DNA of 64,000 nt from Azolla caroliniana (Eukaryota > Polypodiophyta). Numbering within the stretch: position 1 is the stretch's first letter; the number at the start of each line of letters is the position of its first letter. The translations under genes were made by a program, and so were the position numbers. The notes beneath the pieces were generated by a model. The model did not search any database, was not told the origin of the DNA, and saw nothing but the letters and a program-made list of their open reading frames with translations. Location of the stretch: assembly GCA_043228905.1 (NCBI GenBank), contig JBHGNT010000014.1:9238001-9302000 (forward strand). The letters run 5' to 3'. Shown piece after piece: positions 18,099-28,941 of this stretch.

Positions 18099-20181
18099 AG
18101 CGGACTGTTGCGGAGTGGGGAAGTGATAGTCCGAGAAGCCCTGATACCCCACACAGGAAGAAAACTCTCGGAGCAAAACATGTACGAATCGGTCCGGATG
18201 GGGCATCTACGTACACGACCGTAACCGGAGGATTGAAGAAAGGATACCGACAAGTGGAGGATAAGTTGCGGTTGGCATCAATAATAAAAGAAGATGAAGA
18301 AATCGTGGGGATAGTCGAGGAAGTGTTCTATGGGAGCACGCTACAACGACTTGAAGACCTTGCGGAAGATAAAAGTCAAGGGAACCGGGTAGTCCCGGTG
18401 GAATCGGTCGAGATGTAAGAGATCATTGCGAAAATGGAGCCGGATACGCTCCGTAAAGAAGAAGCAATGGTAAGTACGAAATACAAGACCGTGGAGAAGA
18501 AGGTGAAACCGGCCGCGGGACCACTACCCGCCGATAGCGAACAAAAGAGGAAAGAAGTCTCGGGAGATCCGACACTTCGGAAGTCCATGGATATCGGACA
18601 TGCCTTCACGGATGAGACCCGGAAGAAACTTCGGATCGGTGGAGGTGGGTTCCTATTACAGAAAGAAGAAGAACGGTTTCGCGAGATGTTGGAGCAACAC
18701 GGCAAAGCGTTTGCATTTACATCAAGGGAGATAGGGTGCGTTGATCCGAGAATAGTGGAGCCGATGGTGATCTTTACGATTGACCATGTACCGTGGAATC
18801 TGAAGCCGATTCCGGTGCCACGAGCGCATATTCCGAAAGTCATTGACTTGCTCAAGGAGAAGGTGGCGATGGGGATTCTAGAGCCATCAACTGCTCCGTA
18901 CTCAAATCGATGGTTTACGGTTCCGAAGAAGAATGGGTCACTCCGATTTATCCAAGACTTGCAACCGGTGAATAAGGTCATGATCCGGAACTCGGGAGTC
19001 GGTCCGATAGTGGACGAATTTGCGGAAGCTTTTGCCGGTCGTGCGATATACTCCATCGGAGACCTATACTCGGGGTATGACCAATTCCAACTAGCCGTGG
19101 AGAGCCGAGACATCACAACCATGCGAACACCGATAGGATTAGTTCGAATGTGCACACTACCACAAGGAGCGACAAACTCGGTTGCTCATATGATGAACGC
19201 GATGAACAAGGTGCTTCGAGACTGCATTCCGGAGATAACGATGCCGTTCCTCGATGACATTCCGATGAAAGGATGCGCGGTCGAAGAAAAAGATGAGACT
19301 ATGGATGATCGGGGATGCCGAAAGTTCGTGGTCGACCATATTCATGCATGCGAGAAAGTGTTGCGAAAGCTAGAAGATGTGCACCTAACACTTTCCGGGG
19401 AGAAATCGGCATTCGGGCAAGAAGAAATATTGGTGGTCGGACATCTATGTGGGCCCTACGGCCGAAGATCGTCACCAACAAAGATCGATGCGATTCAAGC
19501 TATGGAGGCAGTATGCGAGTCAACATCCGAAGTCCGAAGGTTTCTCGGTGCATGTGCATTCTATCACATATGGATTCCGCACTATGCACATATAGCGGAC
19601 CCGCTCTACCACTTGTTGCGGAAAGGTAAGAAATTCGAATGGAAACTGGAACACACCAAAGCCATGAAGAAATTGAAGAAGACACTTCGGAGGGCGGAAG
19701 CACTTAAGAAGCCGAGCTACGACCGACCGATCATAGTAACGGTTGATACAAGTCCAACCGGTATCGGGTGGGTCATCAATCAAGCCGACTCGGATGGTTC
19801 GCGGTATCCGATCCGATTCGGAGCAAAGGTTCTCAACGAAAGGCAACGTAGATATGCACAAGTCAAAAGAGAACTGTGGGGAGTCGTGTCGGCGATAAAA
19901 TCGGATCGGGATTATTTGATCGGAGCCGAAGTGGTGATCGAGACGGATTGTCTTCCGATACTCGGGATGATGCGGCGTTGTACGATACCAGATGTAGCTA
20001 TGCTAAGGTGGGTTGCATATGTCAAGTCGCTTAATCCGGAGGTTCGACACATCTCGGGGAAGGAAAACGCGGTAGCAGATATGTTATCAAGGGCTCGGTT
20101 CGGAGACGACATAACCGAATCGGATAATGAAGAAGTTTCCGAAGACTGCTTCGCGTCGGAGCACATATGCCGAGTCAACGT
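18099..20181 (+). pseudogene. Element A pol, 5' part (RT-RNaseH)
   Basis: The -1 frame is open from the gag stop. A TAA at 18416-18418 (TAC in B) interrupts it, after which 18434-20181 is open. RT has MPFLDD (about 19245), with FLDD at the catalytic site, and RNase H has VDTSPTGIGW (about 19742). It is cut by element B at 20182 after the codons for HICRVN and resumes at 27436. Confidence 0.88.
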
Positions 20182-20973
20182 TGTCGTAGTGTAAGTTGCA
20201 CACTATGTGGAAATTATATTTTTGTCCCTTCGGATAGAGAATGGAGTGCTCGGTGAGAACCGGAAGAAAACGGCATACCGACAAGGAGGAAAACGGCATA
20301 CCGGCAAGGAAGAAAACGGCATACCGGCAAAGAAGAGACATAAATGTAAAAAAAAAAGGAAATACTCACTACTGCGCAGGGCGTGATTCGAACTCTGCAC
20401 CTCCACGTTGACAAACCCCAACCTTACCATTACATTAAATTATCTTAAGTGTTTTAAATATAGATTTAATATGTATAAGACCTTTATTTATGCATACCTT
20501 TATTAAAAGGTAAATCGTGTATTTTTTTAATATATGAAAAAGAAAAAACACGAGACACTAAAAATAACTCATGCACATCTAGCGTGCATGAGCCCTATAC
20601 TTAGGAAATAAAAAAGCATCACATGCACATTTAGTGTGCATGAACATATGAGAAAAAGCATGTAGCTATGCTTAGTCTCTCCCATCACTATATAAGGATG
20701 GGGAGCACATTGTAGTTGTTGTTGATTTTTTTTGGATTAAGAATTAATCAATACAAAAATTATTCGTGGGATTCACGATTTATACATCTACTTCTCTCTT
20801 GACACCCTAAGTACCAATTAATATAGTATACTCGTGTGATTCACGAGTTTCTTATCTTTCTCTTGCTATTTACTCATAATTAATCTCTATCTCACGAACT
20901 TCTTTCTCCTAGTCCAAGACCTCTGTGGTTCCCACCCGACTCACGCAACGATCCGGAGCCGAAAGGCACGACA
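20182..20973 (+). repeat. Element B 5' LTR
   Basis: Starts TGTCGTAGTG and ends GGCACGACA. Relative to A it carries an extra block with three copies of a 23-bp unit (AAAACGGCATACCGRCAAGG core, about 20262-20335). Then come the antisense tRNA-like module (20375-20440), hairpins (20570-20590, 20622-20642, 20762-20779, 20831-20847) and TATA (TATATAAG 20689-20696). Confidence 0.93.
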
Positions 20974-20977
20974 CAGT

Positions 20978-20995
20978 TGGTGAACCCGACGTGAA
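20978..20995 (+). promoter_or_regulatory. tRNA-Trp primer-binding site, element B
   Basis: TGGTGAACCCGACGTGAA, identical to the sites in A and D. Confidence 0.87.
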
Positions 20996-21011
20996 GACGG
21001 GTGGCAAGGAG

Positions 21012-23051
21012 ATGGAGGCTCAACAAGCTAACAATATGATGGCGATGTTCGAACGGATGCTTCAAGAACAACGCACGATGTCGGAGATTTCGGCATCAGT
21101 AGAGCGGCTCGTGCAACGCAACGGGCAATTTAATGGTAAGGATGTGTCGCGATATTTGCAGGACTACAAGGCGGAGATGCTCCGGTGCCGGGCTTCGGAA
21201 GGACTGCAAGTGACATCCTTTAACCGGGTGGCGACCGACGGGCTTCAAGGGAGTATCCACGGGTTGCAACAACAAAATCCGACGTGGGAAGCATTCGAAG
21301 AAGCGTTAAAGACCACGTTTGCCATCGAGGACTCCTCCAAGGCAACGCGGAGGGGATTCGAGGATTGGGTGGAAACGTCAGGTAAGGGGCTGAAGGTCCT
21401 CGAAGTGTTTTCGACATTCGAAAGTCGGTTCGGGAGGTTGTCCGCGAGAGATCAAACTATTCTTGCACCGGACAAAGTCATCATGTTTTTGCGAGCTGTG
21501 GACGTCCGGGACCGGAAAGATCTCGGAGTGCTTCTTGAGGACACGACCACCGAAAGCGGCCTCACCGAAACATGGGAAAGCGTGCGGGATATCGTCGCGC
21601 GGTACACGAAGAGGGGGCAATGGCTTGCCAACGAAGAAAAGAGGGTTTCGGAACCGATTCCGAAACCGAGTACGGGACTGGAAGACCATCAACCGAGGGC
21701 TCGGGAGATTACGGCCGAGAAGGGAGTCGACGCGTCTACGGTGGAGCAGCTGCTGAAGGAGATGGAGAATCTAAAGATCGCGATGGTGAAGAAGTCGGAT
21801 GACCGCCCCACAAGCTCCAAATATACGGATCGACGGTGCATATGGTGCGATAGCGCCGAACACGATCGGAGGGATTGCGACGACCATAAGGAGGCGCTAC
21901 GACGGGATCTCATCTACTACGAGGGAAACCGGATTCATTCGATGGACTCTCGGAAGCCACTCCGACCGAACTTCCGGAAAGGCGGCATGAAGAAGGTGCT
22001 CGAGGAGGAGTTAGCGGCAAGAAGCAACTATGCGACAACCGCGGGAATATGTGTCGGGGAGTCATCGGGAGCGAAGGCGTCTTTCTGGTCGGAGGTGCTA
22101 AGAAACACCGAGAAAACCGACTCCAACGATATCCGAAACACCGCGGAAGGCGTCCGGGAAGCTACGGGATGGGAGTGCCCTGTCGACAAGAATAGCATAT
22201 ACGCCCTATGTCAATTACATGAGATGTATGTGGACGAGAAACAACGGCGCACGGAGGATGCGACCGGACCATCGAAGATACCGGAAAGCTGGAACTCCGG
22301 AGGTAAGGGAAAAGAAAAGGCGACTCCGGCATTCAAGCTCGCCTCGGACATAGAACAACAAACCGACTTGAAAAGAGTGTTCGAGGAAAGAATCTTGGAT
22401 AATCGGGTAGATTTTTCGCTGCGGGAACTACTCGGAATAGCGAAGAAGGAGTTTCACGATCTTCTCGTGGATCTCGTGAAAAGGAAGAGACAAAGTACGG
22501 AGGAAAATGCTCCAAGGGTGAATGCAAATACCGTTTCAATGAACGACACCGAAGTGGAAGGCGAAATTCCGAACTCCCACTATACAAGGCCACACTGGGC
22601 ACGTGCGACTACGGAGACTCCGGTCCGAATCGGCAACATCAAAGAACCCGTGCTAGCATTGATTGATCACGGATCGGAGATCAACTTGATGTCCAAGGAG
22701 TTCTACCGGAAGGGGAAGTGGCCTATAAACACCAACCATGGATGGAAGATTCGGGCAGCCACGAAAACGACAGAAGACCTATTTGCGGCTTGTCCGGATG
22801 TGACGGTAAAGATCGGGGATGTCGAAATTGACCAAAATTTCTTTGTGCAGGATGAGGTTTCACATTCTGTCATCCTCGGCCAACCCTTTATCACGGCTTC
22901 ACGGATGGAGACGAAGGTGCTCGATAGTGGTGCGGCTTTTGCGCGAATTCGGAGCCAAAACGGAGGGAAATCCGTCCAATTCCTAACGGTGCCGGCAAAT
23001 CACGAAAGGAACAAGAGGGAACTCTTGTCCCAAGTGAGAATGGATTTTTAA
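21012..23051 (+). CDS. Element B gag-protease
   Basis: 679-codon intact ORF, starting at the first ATG after the primer site. Gag has a basic/acidic central part, and the CCHC knuckle CIWCDSAEHDRRDC is at about residue 276. The pre-protease segment (FKLASDIEQQTDLKRVFEERIL) is followed by LLGIAKKEFHDLLVDLVKRKRQ. The protease IDHGSEINLMS is at about 550, with the later block VILGQPFITASRMETKV. It ends at GAT TTT TAA. The protein supplies capsid, nucleocapsid and protease of the element. Confidence 0.92.
   Translation: MEAQQANNMMAMFERMLQEQRTMSEISASVERLVQRNGQFNGKDVSRYLQDYKAEMLRCRASEGLQVTSFNRVATDGLQGSIHGLQQQNPTWEAFEEALKTTFAIEDSSKATRRGFEDWVETSGKGLKVLEVFSTFESRFGRLSARDQTILAPDKVIMFLRAVDVRDRKDLGVLLEDTTTESGLTETWESVRDIVARYTKRGQWLANEEKRVSEPIPKPSTGLEDHQPRAREITAEKGVDASTVEQLLKEMENLKIAMVKKSDDRPTSSKYTDRRCIWCDSAEHDRRDCDDHKEALRRDLIYYEGNRIHSMDSRKPLRPNFRKGGMKKVLEEELAARSNYATTAGICVGESSGAKASFWSEVLRNTEKTDSNDIRNTAEGVREATGWECPVDKNSIYALCQLHEMYVDEKQRRTEDATGPSKIPESWNSGGKGKEKATPAFKLASDIEQQTDLKRVFEERILDNRVDFSLRELLGIAKKEFHDLLVDLVKRKRQSTEENAPRVNANTVSMNDTEVEGEIPNSHYTRPHWARATTETPVRIGNIKEPVLALIDHGSEINLMSKEFYRKGKWPINTNHGWKIRAATKTTEDLFAACPDVTVKIGDVEIDQNFFVQDEVSHSVILGQPFITASRMETKVLDSGAAFARIRSQNGGKSVQFLTVPANHERNKRELLSQVRMDF
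23045..23051 (+). promoter_or_regulatory. Candidate -1 frameshift/stop signal, element B
   Basis: T5 run followed by AA. Zero frame GAT TTT TAA; -1 frame TTT TTA AAG CGG. The -1 frame is open from here through 135 nt to the first ATG of pol at 23186 and on to 26398, so a fusion is possible without any other break. Confidence 0.62.
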
Positions 23052-23185
23052 AGCGGACTGTTGCGGAGTGGGGAAGTGATAGTCCGAGAAGCCCTGATAC
23101 CCCACACAGGAAGAAAACTCTCGGAGCAAAACAAGTACGAATCGGCCCGGATGGGGCATCTACATACACGGCCGTAACCGGAGGA

Positions 23186-26100
23186 ATGAAGAAACAATAC
23201 CGACAAGTGGAGGATAAGTTACGGTCGGCATCAATAATAAAAGAAGACGAAGAAATCGTGGGAGTGATCGAGGAAGTGTTCTATGGGAATACACTACAAC
23301 GGCTTGAAGAGCTTGTGGAAGATAAAAGCCAAGGGAACCGGGTAGTCCCGGTGGAATCGGTCGAGATGTACGAGATCGTTGCAAAAATGGGGCCGGATGC
23401 GCTCCGCAAAGAAGAAGCAATGGTAAGTACGAAATACAAGACCGTGGAGAAGAAGGTGAAACCGGCCGCGGGACCATTACCCGCTGATAGCGAACAAAAG
23501 AGGAAAGAAGTCTCGGGAGATCCGACACTTCGGAAGACCGTGGATATCGGACATGCCTTCACAGATGAGACCCGGAAGAAACTTCGGATCGGTGGAGGTG
23601 GGTTCCTCTTACAAGAAGAAGAAAAACGGTTTCGAGAGATGTTGGAACAACATGGCAAAGCATTCGCGTTCACATCGAGGGAGATCGGATGCATTGATCC
23701 AAAGATAGTGGAGCCGATGGTGATTTTCACGATTGATCATGTACCGTGGAACCTGAAGCCGATTCCGGTGCCACGGGCGCATATTCCGAAAGTCATCGAC
23801 TTACTCAAGGAGAAGGTGGCGATGGGGATTCTAGAGCCATCAAGTGATCCGTACTCAAATCGATGGTTTACGGTTCCGAAGAAGAATGGGTCACTCCGAT
23901 TCATCCAAGACTTGCAACCGGTGAACAAGGTCACGATCCGGAACTCGGGAGTCGGTCCGATAGTGGACGAATTCGCGGAAGCTTTTGCCGGACGTGCGAT
24001 ATACTCCATCGGGGACCTATACTCGGGGTATGACCAATTCCAACTAGCCGTGGAGAGCCGAGACATCACTACCATGCGGACACCGATAGGACTAGTTCGA
24101 ATGTGTACACTACCACAAGGAGCGACAAACTCGGTTGCACATATGATGAACGCGATGAACAAGGTGCTTCGAGATGGCATCCCGGAGATAACGATGCCGT
24201 TTCTAGATGACATTCCGATGAAAGGATGCGCGGTGGAAGAAAAAGATGAGACTATGGATGATCGGGGATGCCGAAAGTTCGTGGTCGACCATATTCATGA
24301 TTGCGAGAAAGTGTTGCGAAAGCTAGAAGATGTGCACCTAACACTTTCCGGGGAGAAATCGGCATTCGGGCAAGAAGAAATATTGGTGGTCGGACATCTA
24401 TGTGGACCCTACGGCCGAAGACCGTCACCAACAAAGATCGATGCGATTCAAGCTAAGAAGGAAGTATGTGAGTCAACGTCGGAAGTCCGAAGGTTTCTGG
24501 GTGCGTGTGCATTCTATCACATATGGATTCCGCACTATGCACATATAGCGGACCCGCTCTATCACTTGTTGCGGAAAGGTAAGAAATTCGAGTGGAAACC
24601 GGAACACACTAAAGCCATGAGGAAGCTCAAGAAGACACTATGGAGGGCGGAATCACTTAAGAAGCCAAGCTACGAGCGGCCAATCATAGTAACGGTTGAT
24701 ACAAGTCCAACCGGTATCGGGTGGGTCATCAATCAAGCCGACTCGGATGGTTCGCGGTATCCGATCCGATTTGGAGCAAAGGTCCTCAACGAAAGGCAAC
24801 GCGGATATGCACAAGTCAAAAGAGAATTGTGGGGAGTCGTGTCGGCGATAAAATCGGATCGGGATTATTTGATCGGAGCTGAAGTGGTGATCGAGACGGA
24901 TTGTCTTCCGATACTCGGGATGATGCGGTGTTGTACGATACCGGATGTGGCTATGCTAAGGTGGATTGCATATGTCAAGTCACTTAATCCGGAGGTTCGA
25001 CACATCTCGGGGAAGGACAACGCGGTAGCGGACATGTTATCGAGGGCGCGGTTTGAAGACGACATAACCGAATCAGATAATGAAGAAGTTTCCGAAGACT
25101 ACTTCACGTCGGAACACATATGCCGAGTGAACGTGATCCGAGAATTCCGGGAAGAAGAATACGAGGGGGAAACCTTGATGATCGGGAAGATGCTACAAGA
25201 GGTCGAGGATTCAACCAATGACAAAGAAAGGAGAGCCGAGATCCGAAGGAAGAAGAGGCAAGTCCAAAAGTTCTTCTTGGAAAACGGTTTAATATGGAGG
25301 ACGCCGAAAAGACCGGATGGGATACCACTTCGAGTAGTCGGGACGAAAGAGCAACGAAACCGGATAATGTCCGAGTTCCACGAATCCGATTGGGCTGAAC
25401 ATCGAGGAACATGGGCAACTTTTGTGAAAATCAAGCAAAGATATTGGTGGAAGAACATGTATAAAGATGTCGCGGAGTTCACAGAAAGCTGCGAGAAATG
25501 TCAAGTCTACTCCGGGGTCCGACACCGAGATGAGCTGCATCCGACATTCTCACCGACAATCAACTTCAAGTGGATGGTCGACATTGTAGCTATGCCGACC
25601 GGGATTGGACAAAAGAAATACTTGGTGTTAGCTCGAGAAGATCTCACAAACCAAGTTGAAGGTCGAGCGCTTCGGAGGAAAACGTGTGCCGCGGTGTGCC
25701 AATTTCTTTTGGAAGAAGTGTTTTGTAGGTACGGCTGCGTAGGACAAGTGATTGCGGACCGGGGAGAACTCGACTCGGACAAAGCTAGGGGATTCTTCGC
25801 CAAACATGGAGTTCGGTTAACGTTGACAACGGCCTACAATCCGGAGGCCAACGGGAAGATCGAACGAGGACATAATCCGATCGTGAAAGCACTTGCGAAG
25901 GCATGCGACGGAAGGGTGAAGGATTGGCCACAAATGCTTCCGTATGCACTATGGGCGGATCGGACGACGCATAGCTCCGTGACCGGTTACATGCCGGCAG
26001 AACTCATGACCGGACAAGCACCGGTAATGCCAACGGAAACCGCAATCGCAACATGGACAATACTACCGTGGAAGGAAGAGATGAGCCGGGAAGAACTACT

Positions 26101-26398
26101 AGCGGTCCGGATACGACAACTGGAGGGAAGACCGAAAGATGTAGCGGAAGCGTCACGCCGACAACAAGAAGCACGGTTCCGGAACAAAAGCCGGTTCGAC
26201 ACAAAGCACCGACTACGACCGAGGAGGATTGAAGAAGGAGATTGGGTGATCGTCTATGATAGTAGCTTGGACCATCAACATACAACGATGCGGAAATTTG
26301 CGAAAAGGTGGTTCGGGCCGTACGAGGTTCGAAGGTCTTCGACAACGGGACGTACCGACTGTCCGAGTTGGATGGAACAATACTACGAGTGCCTATAG
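23186..26398 (+). CDS. Element B pol (RT-RNaseH-IN), frameshifted near the end
   Basis: 1070 codons from the first ATG; the true start is probably the frameshift at 23045. RT has MPFLDD at about 337-342. RNase H starts near VDTSP (about 504). The integrase zinc finger uses H732, H739 and CEKC 769-772. The integrase core is D799, D858 and E893 (ADRGE...NGKIERGH). It is followed by an EGDWVIVYDSS C-terminal block and WFGPYEV. There is no chromodomain. Around 26331 one base is missing relative to A, so the last codons here are out of frame. The rest of the protein continues in another frame to 26652. Confidence 0.92.
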   Translation: MKKQYRQVEDKLRSASIIKEDEEIVGVIEEVFYGNTLQRLEELVEDKSQGNRVVPVESVEMYEIVAKMGPDALRKEEAMVSTKYKTVEKKVKPAAGPLPADSEQKRKEVSGDPTLRKTVDIGHAFTDETRKKLRIGGGGFLLQEEEKRFREMLEQHGKAFAFTSREIGCIDPKIVEPMVIFTIDHVPWNLKPIPVPRAHIPKVIDLLKEKVAMGILEPSSDPYSNRWFTVPKKNGSLRFIQDLQPVNKVTIRNSGVGPIVDEFAEAFAGRAIYSIGDLYSGYDQFQLAVESRDITTMRTPIGLVRMCTLPQGATNSVAHMMNAMNKVLRDGIPEITMPFLDDIPMKGCAVEEKDETMDDRGCRKFVVDHIHDCEKVLRKLEDVHLTLSGEKSAFGQEEILVVGHLCGPYGRRPSPTKIDAIQAKKEVCESTSEVRRFLGACAFYHIWIPHYAHIADPLYHLLRKGKKFEWKPEHTKAMRKLKKTLWRAESLKKPSYERPIIVTVDTSPTGIGWVINQADSDGSRYPIRFGAKVLNERQRGYAQVKRELWGVVSAIKSDRDYLIGAEVVIETDCLPILGMMRCCTIPDVAMLRWIAYVKSLNPEVRHISGKDNAVADMLSRARFEDDITESDNEEVSEDYFTSEHICRVNVIREFREEEYEGETLMIGKMLQEVEDSTNDKERRAEIRRKKRQVQKFFLENGLIWRTPKRPDGIPLRVVGTKEQRNRIMSEFHESDWAEHRGTWATFVKIKQRYWWKNMYKDVAEFTESCEKCQVYSGVRHRDELHPTFSPTINFKWMVDIVAMPTGIGQKKYLVLAREDLTNQVEGRALRRKTCAAVCQFLLEEVFCRYGCVGQVIADRGELDSDKARGFFAKHGVRLTLTTAYNPEANGKIERGHNPIVKALAKACDGRVKDWPQMLPYALWADRTTHSSVTGYMPAELMTGQAPVMPTETAIATWTILPWKEEMSREELLAVRIRQLEGRPKDVAEASRRQQEARFRNKSRFDTKHRLRPRRIEEGDWVIVYDSSLDHQHTTMRKFAKRWFGPYEVRRSSTTGRTDCPSWMEQYYECL

Positions 26399-26652
26399 CC
26401 GGGAAGCGGGTGAAGATCTTCAAGAAGCGGACCGACGACAAACCTTATGTGATCCAAGTCGAGGCCGACAACGAGGAGCAATCGGACGAAGACCACAATG
26501 ATGCGGGAAGCGAAGAAAGTGGATTACAACTCATAGTCGACATAAGGGGAGAATCGGAGGAAGCTTCGGATGAAGACGGATACGAAGAATCAAGAACTTC
26601 GGCACATACCGGAGGATGTGCGGGTTTGGAGGGGGCGAGTGTCGTAGTGTAA
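26332..26652 (+). pseudogene. Element B pol C-terminus after the frameshift
   Basis: Continuation of pol in the +1-shifted frame: KVFDNGTYRLSELDG, a GKRVKIFKK block, then an acidic Ser/Glu-rich tail (EEQSDEDHNDAGSEES) that runs into the 3' LTR. The corresponding region of A (28630-28960) is in frame, which locates the one-base loss in B. The purine tract GGAGGGGGCGAG (26628-26639) just before the LTR is the likely polypurine tract. Confidence 0.85.
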
Positions 26653-27431
26653 GTTGCACACTATGTGGAAATTATATTTTTGTCCCTCCGGATAGAGAAT
26701 GGAGTGCTCGGTGAGAACCGGAAGAAAACGGCATACCGACAAGGAGGAAAACGGCATACCGGCAAGGAAGAAAACGGCATACCGGCAAAGAAGAGACATA
26801 AATGTAAAAAAAAAAGGAAATACTCACTACTGCGCAGGGCGTGATTCGAACTTTGCACCTCCACGTTGACAAACCCCAACCTTACCATTACATTAAATTA
26901 TCTTAAGTGTTTTAAATATAGATTTAATATGTATAAGACCTTTATTTATGCATACCTTTATTAAAAGGTAAATCGTGTATTTTTTTAATATATGAAAAAG
27001 AAAAAACACGAGACACTAAAAATAACTCATGCACATCTAGCGTGCATGAGCCCTATACTTAGGAAATAAAAAAGCATCACATGCACATTTAGTGTGCATG
27101 AACATATGAGAAAAAGCATGTAGCTATGCTTAGTCTCTCCCATCACTATATAAGGATGGGGAGCACATTGTAGTTGTTGTTGATTTTTTTTGGATTAAGA
27201 ATTAATCAATACAAAAATTATTCGTGGGATTCACGATTTATACATCTACTTCTCTCTTGACACCCTAAGTACCAATTAATATAGTATACTCGTGTGATTC
27301 ACGAGTTTCTTATCTTTCTCTTGCTATTTACTCATAATTAATCTCTATCTCACGAACTTCTTTCTCCTAGTCCAAGACCTCTGTGGTTCCCACCCGACTC
27401 ACGCAACGATCCGGAGCCGAAAGGCACGACA
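26640..27431 (+). repeat. Element B 3' LTR
   Basis: 792 bp, nearly identical to 20182-20973. Differences seen are C/T at about 26687 and T/C at about 26852. It includes the three 23-bp repeats, the tRNA-like module and the hairpins. Confidence 0.95.
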
Positions 27432-28941
27432 ACGTAATCCGAGAATTTCGGGAAGAAGAATATGAGGGAGAAAGTTTGATGATCGGAAAGATGTTACAAG
27501 AGGCCGAGGACTCGACAAACGATAAAGGAAGAAGAGCCGAGATCCGAAGGAAGAAGAGGCAAGTCCAAAAGTTCTTCTTGGAAAACGGATTAATATGGAG
27601 GGCGCCGAAAAGACCGGATGGTATACCACTTCGAGTAGTCGGGACAAAAGAGCAACGAAACCGGATAATGTCCGAGTTTCATGAATCCGATTGGGCTGGA
27701 CACCGAGGAACATGGGCAACATTTGTGAAGATCAAACAAAAATATTGGTGGAAGAAAATGTACAAAGATATCGCGGAGTTTACGGAAAGCTGCGAGAAAT
27801 GTCAAGTCTACTCCGGGGTTCGACATCGAGATGAGTTACATCTGACATTCTCACCGACAATCAACTTCAAGTGGATGGTCGACATAGTGGCCATGCCGAC
27901 CGGGATCGGACAAAAGAAATACTTGGTATTAGCTCAGGAAGATCTCACGAATCAAGTAGAAGGTCGAGCGCTTCAGAGGAAAACGTGTTCCGCGGTATGC
28001 CAATTTCTTTTGGAGGAAGTATTTTGCAGGTACGGGTGCGTAGGACAAGTGATTGCAGACCGGGGAGAACTCGACTCGGACAAAGCTAGGGGATTCTTCG
28101 CCAAACACGGAGTTCGGTTATCGCTGACAACGGCATACAATCCGGAGGCCAACGGGAAAATTGAACGAGGACATAGTCCGATCGTAAAAGCACTTGCGAA
28201 GGCATGCGATGGAAAGGTGAAGGACTGGCCGTAGATGCTTCCGTATGCACTATGGGCGGATCGGATGACGCATAGCTCCATAACCGGTTACATGCCGGCA
28301 GAACTCATGACCAGACAAGCACCGGTAATGCCGACGGAAACCGCGATCGCAACATGGACAGTGCTACCGTGGAAGGAAGAGATGAGCCGGGAAGAACTAC
28401 TAGCGGTCCGGATACGACAACTAGAGGGAAGACCGGCAGACATAGCGGAAGCAATACGCCAACAACAAGAAGCATGATTAAGGAACAAAAGCCGGTTCGA
28501 CACAAAGCACCGACTACGACCGAGGAGGATTGAAGAAGGAGACTGGGTGATCGTCTATGACAGTAGTTTGGACCATCAACATACAACGATGCGGAAATTC
28601 GCGAAAAGGTGGTTCGGGCCATACGAGGTTCGGAAAGTCTTCGACAACGGAACGTACCGACTGTCCGAGTTGGATGGAACAATACTACGAGTGCCTATAG
28701 CCGGGAAGCGGGTGAAGATTTTCAAGAAGCTGACCGACGACAAACCCTATGTGATCCAAGCCAAGGCCGACTACGAGGAGCAATCAGACGAAGACCACGG
28801 GGATGCGGGAAGCGAAGAACGTGAATTACAACTCATAGTCGACATAAGGGGAGAATCGGAGGAAGCTTTGGGTGAAGACGGATATGGGGAATCGAGAACT
28901 TTGGCACATACCGGAGGATGTGCGGGTTCGGAGGGGGCGAG
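27432..28941 (+). pseudogene. Element A pol, 3' part (integrase)
   Basis: Resumes after B: RNase H-integrase linker, zinc finger (CEKC near 27793), core with ADRGE (about 28058) and NGKIERGH (about 28155). A TAG stop at 28232-28234 (Gln codon in B) and a TGA at 28475-28477 (Arg codon in B) break it. The C-terminal block with GDWMIVYDSS and WFGPYEV is in one frame (28547-28984) and ends in the LTR. Confidence 0.9.

Larger units (their letters stand above)
20182..27431 (+). mobile_element. Element B: young tRNA-Trp-primed Ty3/gypsy element
   Basis: 7250 bp inserted into the pol of its relative A. LTRs of 792 bp (20182-20973 and 26640-27431) differ at about 2 positions by eye. The flanks carry ACGT (20178-20181 and 27432-27435), and removing B restores A's frame (RVN-VIREF). 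Gag-protease is intact; pol has a single-base deletion near its end. Confidence 0.95.

Noticed and set aside
18376-19155. Antisense frame of 259 codons over element A pol (and equivalents in B)
   Set aside because: Shadow of the conserved RT frame; no similarity and no independent codon signal.
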